Assembly (NCBI RefSeq): GCF_958298935.1
Contig: NC_084921.1
Coordinates: forward strand, 42,379,001-42,443,000
Direction: 5' to 3'
Length of the DNA stretch: 64,000 bases
Source of the DNA: Phragmites australis
Lineage: Eukaryota > Streptophyta > Magnoliopsida > Poales > Poaceae
Shown: positions 59,624 through 64,000 of the stretch, piece by piece
How positions within the stretch are numbered: position 1 is the first letter of the stretch
How the letters are laid out: every line of letters begins with the position of its first letter
The notes under the pieces: model-generated
Told to the model about the DNA's origin: nothing
What the model saw: the letters and a program-made list of their open reading frames with translations, nothing else
Database searches by the model: none
Position numbers and translations under genes: made by a program

Positions 59624-62600
59624 TCACCTCCCCGCCACAAGACCGCTGAACACTTGGCTGTTCCCAGCCTGCGTCGCTTCCCACTCGATGGACGACAGCA
59701 ATATTTGCGAGAGTGTGATCACAACCTGCTTCATGTCTGGCCGCAGAACAGGGTCTTCATCCACGCATTGTTTCGCTAGCATGGCCATCTTCAGCAGAAG
59801 AAATATAGAGCACTCAGAACGACGAGCAAACTATCATGGAATGTGCAGGCAAGAGAGCTAGCAAAAGCTTAGTTCTAATTGCAAGCAGTGCATAAGTTTA
59901 AAACTCATACCTTGTACACACAGTCATGAGGATACAGGTCCCTTAGATTACAGTCAATGCAGTCTTTCATGTTCCCCTTATACATTGAACTAGGATATTT
60001 CCTTAGAGCAGTCAACATCTGCGGAGTATAAAACCGAAGTTGTTCTAAGCTTTTGGAGTTAAAAGTGCAGAACTAGTAAAATCGGAACTTGAACAAAGTC
60101 AATGGAAAGCCAGTAACTTGGATGTTAAGATAACAGCAAAAGGCATATGCTATTAAGCTATAATATTACTATCAAATGTTTAATTGATAATAAACTGAGA
60201 AACTTACAACTGATGCCAGTGAGCGCCTTTCAGAGTTTGAACTTGCAACCATTCCTTCAGCCCTTGTAATTGCCTCCTTTCCAGATATTAACTCAAAAAG
60301 TACTACCCCAAAAGCATAGACATCACTTTTCGTAGTTGCCAGGCCATCCCGCAGGTATCTACAAGAACGATTAACGAAAGATCGTTATGACACCGCAACT
60401 AGCGCCAAAACTTGCTTCTAATTACCTTAAAAATGACAGAAAAATGCACTTACTCAGGGGCCAAATAACCGAAAGTTCCAACGACTTTTGTGACAGAAGC
60501 CTCTGCATCACTGGATTTCACTACCAATTTTGCAAGGCCAAAATCTGAAATCTATGAAGGCAGAGAGATGCAGTTCCATGACAAACCATAAAATGGTATT
60601 AATTGATGCAGGAGAAAACGAAAAAAAAAATATTTCAAATACCTAACCTTCGCTCTGAAGGAACCATCAAGCAAGATATTACTTGATTTGATGTCTCTAT
60701 GAACATAATGATCCTTTGTGTGCTCGTGAATGTATTCAAGTCCTCTGGCTGCATCAAGTGCGATTTGGACCCTAAAGATCCATGAAAGTGATGAGTACCC
60801 TGGAAGAAGAACCCAAATCAATCAATAATGATAATCCGGTGGAGATAATATACTTAAACCAAAGTTATCTGCCAAATGAGGCATAAAAATCAGTTGATAT
60901 CAACTTGTGAAAAATTGCTTCAAGCAGTAAGCTTGCAGAACCTGTCCAAAAGCTGACAAATAGCTTAAAGCAGTGAAGCAGCAAGCTTGCAGAACATGTC
61001 CACTAAAGATCTTTCTATTGGTTACTCTCTATAAATACAATGGTAAAGGTTTTGGCACTAGTAAAGTGGAAGATATTAGGCATTAAATACCGATGCTGGG
61101 GATTCTACAGCCCTAAATGAATGAAAAGCATATTTAAATGTTAATTTTTCCATTATCTAAAAATGAAAATGTTACTATTTTATAATGCTGAAAGTCATAT
61201 CTAAGAAAAAAGAGATTCTTTCAAAAATCAAGTGCCAGATGAGGGTATACCCTTGCTTTCAGGATTGTGTAGATGATTTTTGAGTGAACCATTTTGAGAG
61301 TACTCATAAACCAAGAAAAGTTCATCCTTACTTGCTGCATAGCCAATCAACTCTACCTTTGACAAAACATGGGTCACGCACATGAAAGTTCAGTAAACAT
61401 TGAATAGTAAAGCACAATTAAAATAGGATTTTATGATAGCAGTAAGATACCATACCAGACTAGCATGATGAACCTTACAAAGAATTTTCATCTCTACTAT
61501 AAATTCTTTAGTTTTAGTGGCCATCATTCTCTTTATCGCAACCTCCTGTAGACAACATTTTTACTATCGAGAAGGCAATTACAAGAAATTTTATGTATAG
61601 AAATTGGCAACTCAGATCTCGAACCTGGTCTCGGAGAACACCATAGTAGACGGAACCATATGTTCCATGACCAAGAAGATTTGCATCAGCAAATGAGTCA
61701 GTTGATGTGAGTATTTCTTCATATGTAAACACAATGGGCTTCTCCCTGTCAAATACATCTACTACCACACCTGTTTAGGGGGCTTGAATCGGTTACTATA
61801 TGAGAGAAGCTAAAGAAAAACAACAGGAGTAAACATTAGTTTGTGCTGATAATACTTTGTTACTAATTGTGACTTTGTATCTCAATTGAAGTTTTTCTTG
61901 GACCCTATTTCAAGAAACACTGGTCCATCTTACAAAACGAAAAAGGTTAGGGTTGGCAGCAGTTACTTGTGCTCCTTTTTATTTGGGATGGGTTAACAAA
62001 CGGTGAACTGACCTTTGGGGACATTGATATGATGATCACCACCATCCGCTCTTGTTGGCTTCGCATTTCCAAATTGGCAGCACAAGTATCTTCCAGAACC
62101 ATAACAGAAACTGCCACTCTTAAGGAGTTGAAACTTATGCGACATGGGTTGATCTGGGCTCTTTCTCTGGTTATTATTAGGATCTTGGAGATTGTATTTG
62201 AAGAATTTCCATCGAACAAATGTGAGGAGAGCAATAGCAATTAAAGCAAGTGCAACTCCCATGCTGCCAATAACCCATCCATAAGGAAATTTTGTTGAAT
62301 GGTGCTCTGGTATCTCTGCAGTTTCATGTCAGGAAATACTTTGTTAGACTATAATACCAAGGAATATTGTTGATTGCTGGTAGTCCTTGATAACGAGACT
62401 GACATTTTTCAACATTAACGCTTGAACAGAAGTATAAGATCAGGACCGTTACAACTGAATAACAGAAAATAAAATAAATAAACAAAGCGGAATATGCATA
62501 TTACAAAAAACTCCGTCACTGATTGTTCTCAAAATATCATCAAGCCTACCTAAAGGTCACCCAAAAATACAGAATGTTGTATTACCGCAGAATCATGGAA

Positions 62601-62967
62601 TGGCTACATTAATCAAAACACTAAGGAATGAGTTGTAAATTGTAATAACTACCTGAAAATGTGTTTTTATTTATTATCAAGGAGTCATCAAGCCTACCTA
62701 AAGGTCCCCCAAAAATACAGAATGTTGTATTACTGCAGAATCATGGAATGGCTACATTAATCAAAATACTAAGGAATGAGTTGTAAATTGTAATAACTAC
62801 CTGAAAATGTGTTTATTATTTATTATCACGGAGTCATGGAATGACTATATACTCAAAACATAAAGGAATGAATTGTAAATTGTAATAACTACCTGACAAT
62901 GTGTTCTCAGTTGGTGCTGGGGCAAGAGCAGGAGGAGGAGATATTGCGACATAAGCTTGTCCAGGAA
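59624..62967 (-). CDS. LysM receptor-like kinase, transmembrane and kinase half (5' end outside window)
   Basis: Ten minus-strand exons: 62967-62893, 62315-62013, 61770-61625, 61545-61456, 61356-61251, 60799-60648, 60551-60454, 60358-60208, 60018-59911 and 59788-59624. All joints are GT-AG and in phase, giving about 464 codons. Order: a Pro-rich juxtamembrane stretch ([14 protein letters not shown]); a transmembrane helix ([14 protein letters not shown]) then basic residues; and a Cys-rich stretch ([14 protein letters not shown]). The kinase has a glycine loop (LGHGTYGSV), the ATP-binding Lys in [29 protein letters not shown], and APE across a splice site. All catalytic residues are present, so it should be an active RD kinase. 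The FTYEEI and QVFSGL(V)xGR-type ends match the LYK group close to Arabidopsis LYK3. LysM ectodomains sense chitin-type or lipo-chitin ligands, but those exons lie beyond 64000. Confidence 0.93.
62537..62905 (-). repeat. About 149-bp tandem repeat in kinase intron that copies a splice donor
   Basis: Copies at about 62537-62685 and 62686-62835 are nearly identical (CATCAAGCCTACCTAAAGGT start). A partial third copy (62833-62905) runs into the 3' end of the exon at 62893-62967. Each copy contains, on the minus strand, ACACATTTTCAGGTAGTTAT, closely matching the true donor ACACATTGTCAG/GTAGTT at 62893. Donor-like sites therefore also fall at 62801 and 62653. Confidence 0.88.
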
Positions 62968-64000
62968 CTGCAAATGGGTATACAGGAATGAAGACGGAAT
63001 AGAGGATTAGGAAACATCCATAAACTTCATTACAAATACTAGATGGAAAGTTACAAGAAAATGTACAGAATTCGATGACAGCAGGAAAGATTTCATATTA
63101 ATCATTGCAAGAAGAAAATATTGCGTGAATGTGAATAACAATAGTAAAGAAAAGGTAACACCGCGACTTAAGAAAAATAAATTGGAGACTTCAACTGGCC
63201 AAGAAGGCTGACATTGGATCATATTGGGAAGCTCAACATTTAATTACAGGAGAAATGAACACACAGCGGTCCATGGTGGGAAAGTTAATGCCTCACTGCT
63301 ATTAAATATCCCAACTTACCAATACATAGTAGTAGTAATATTTCTGACATGTAACTGGATTGAGTTCTTAATAAAAATCAGGCGCAAGGGATGTGTTAAG
63401 TGCAATCACTCAATGTCACATGTACCTCCTTGTGCCAACCTAGAACTACAGAGCAGCACACCAAGAGATGCTGCTACCAGACCAGTTAGAGATTATTTTA
63501 CTCCATCTAGCATGTTAATGTTATCTCAAAGCAATGAAGTCGATTATGCTATTCTGTGCAGATAGCAGTTTTCAGAACTTGTTTAGACAACGATACAAAA
63601 TACACTTTTGCACTTTGCAGTGTATTGCTATTTCTCCCCAGCCGAATTGATCTGATGCTCTTCATGCCCAGTAGTAGCTGATTAATGAGCAAGCAGTACC
63701 AATCACCTTAGTAAGGAACACATCTATCTCAATATATGTACAATTTTGACACAATCATTCACCACGTCCACAACATGTTCATGAGACAATTGGTAGATTC
63801 CAGGGCAGCCACAAGAAGTAAAACGTGAATACCGTGGTACTATGCAGAAGCTCAGACCAATAAATTTTGCGAAGCAGTACTTCATAACGAGCAATTATTT
63901 AGAGATCCATGCTTGCAACTACCTAACAAACTGAGGGGGAAAGAAACTAACAATCTTTTCACTGCGAATTCTACAAAGAAATTGTTGATCGATTTGCAGA
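62968..64000 (-). other. Intron of the LysM receptor-like kinase, continuing past the window edge
   Basis: No LysM-coding exon is visible, and ORFs here are short and unrelated. The acceptor TTTGCAG at 62974-62968 needs an upstream donor, which must lie beyond 64000 if the ectodomain exon is not within this stretch. Confidence 0.6.

Noticed and set aside
63007..63222. Minus-strand 71-codon ORF upstream of the kinase exons, considered as a LysM exon
   Set aside because: It lacks LysM features and cysteine pairs, and it has no in-phase splice joint to the exon starting at 62967.
1..64000. CRISPR arrays, operons, bacterial promoters and ribosome binding sites
   Set aside because: The window is plant nuclear DNA. 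No regularly spaced short repeats or prokaryotic gene organisation was seen.

Overview
The window is nuclear DNA from a grass (Poaceae, probably panicoid). The evidence is GT-AG introns, GC-rich grass-type exons, and the transposon mix: Tekay-, Tat- and SIRE-type LTR elements, a PIF/Harbinger, Mutator-like elements (MULEs), a Ds-like hAT, and a micron-like MITE set in (TA)n. The species cannot be named from the sequence alone. No CRISPR arrays, operons or convincing RNA genes were seen.

Three host genes are supported. A complete profilin gene with three exons lies at 171-788 (+). A complete two-exon DUF1005 gene lies at 51145-54407 (+). The kinase half of a LysM receptor-like kinase lies at 59624-62967 (-), and its ectodomain exons fall beyond the right edge. 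A decayed fragment of a family-1 UDP-glycosyltransferase lies at 54740-55165 (-).

Almost everything between profilin and DUF1005 is transposable elements. In order: a diverged duplicated sequence (1274-1380 and 3440-3546); a micron-like MITE (3661-4038); a small MITE (4233-4536); a long-TIR MULE (about 5390-6440); a complete PIF/Harbinger element with TTA target duplication, convergent ORF1 and transposase genes and a third ORF (8209-14760); and a 13.5-kb MULE with about 200-bp TIRs and a 10-bp target duplication (15484-29025). The large MULE carries a decayed mudrA-like transposase followed by a plant mobile domain (PMD) gene, and it is split inside its transposase by a 3.2-kb Tekay-type solo LTR (22715-25953).

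From 30.9 to 48.9 kb lies a nest of LTR retrotransposon debris. It contains a Tat LTR joined to an RNase H fragment, SIRE-type LTRs (one holding a nested solo LTR), an antisense Ty3/gypsy element with decayed pol, and a gag-only SIRE relic. A Ds-like hAT element with near-intact 8-bp target duplication sits at 49120-50385.

Between the DUF1005 and kinase genes lies the 3' end of a Tat element (decayed antisense ORF, polypurine tract and LTR, about 55200-58697). Both host genes carry intronic novelties: a 274-bp Mutator-type MITE with perfect 9-bp target duplication in DUF1005, and a roughly 149-bp tandem repeat in the kinase gene that copies a real splice donor.
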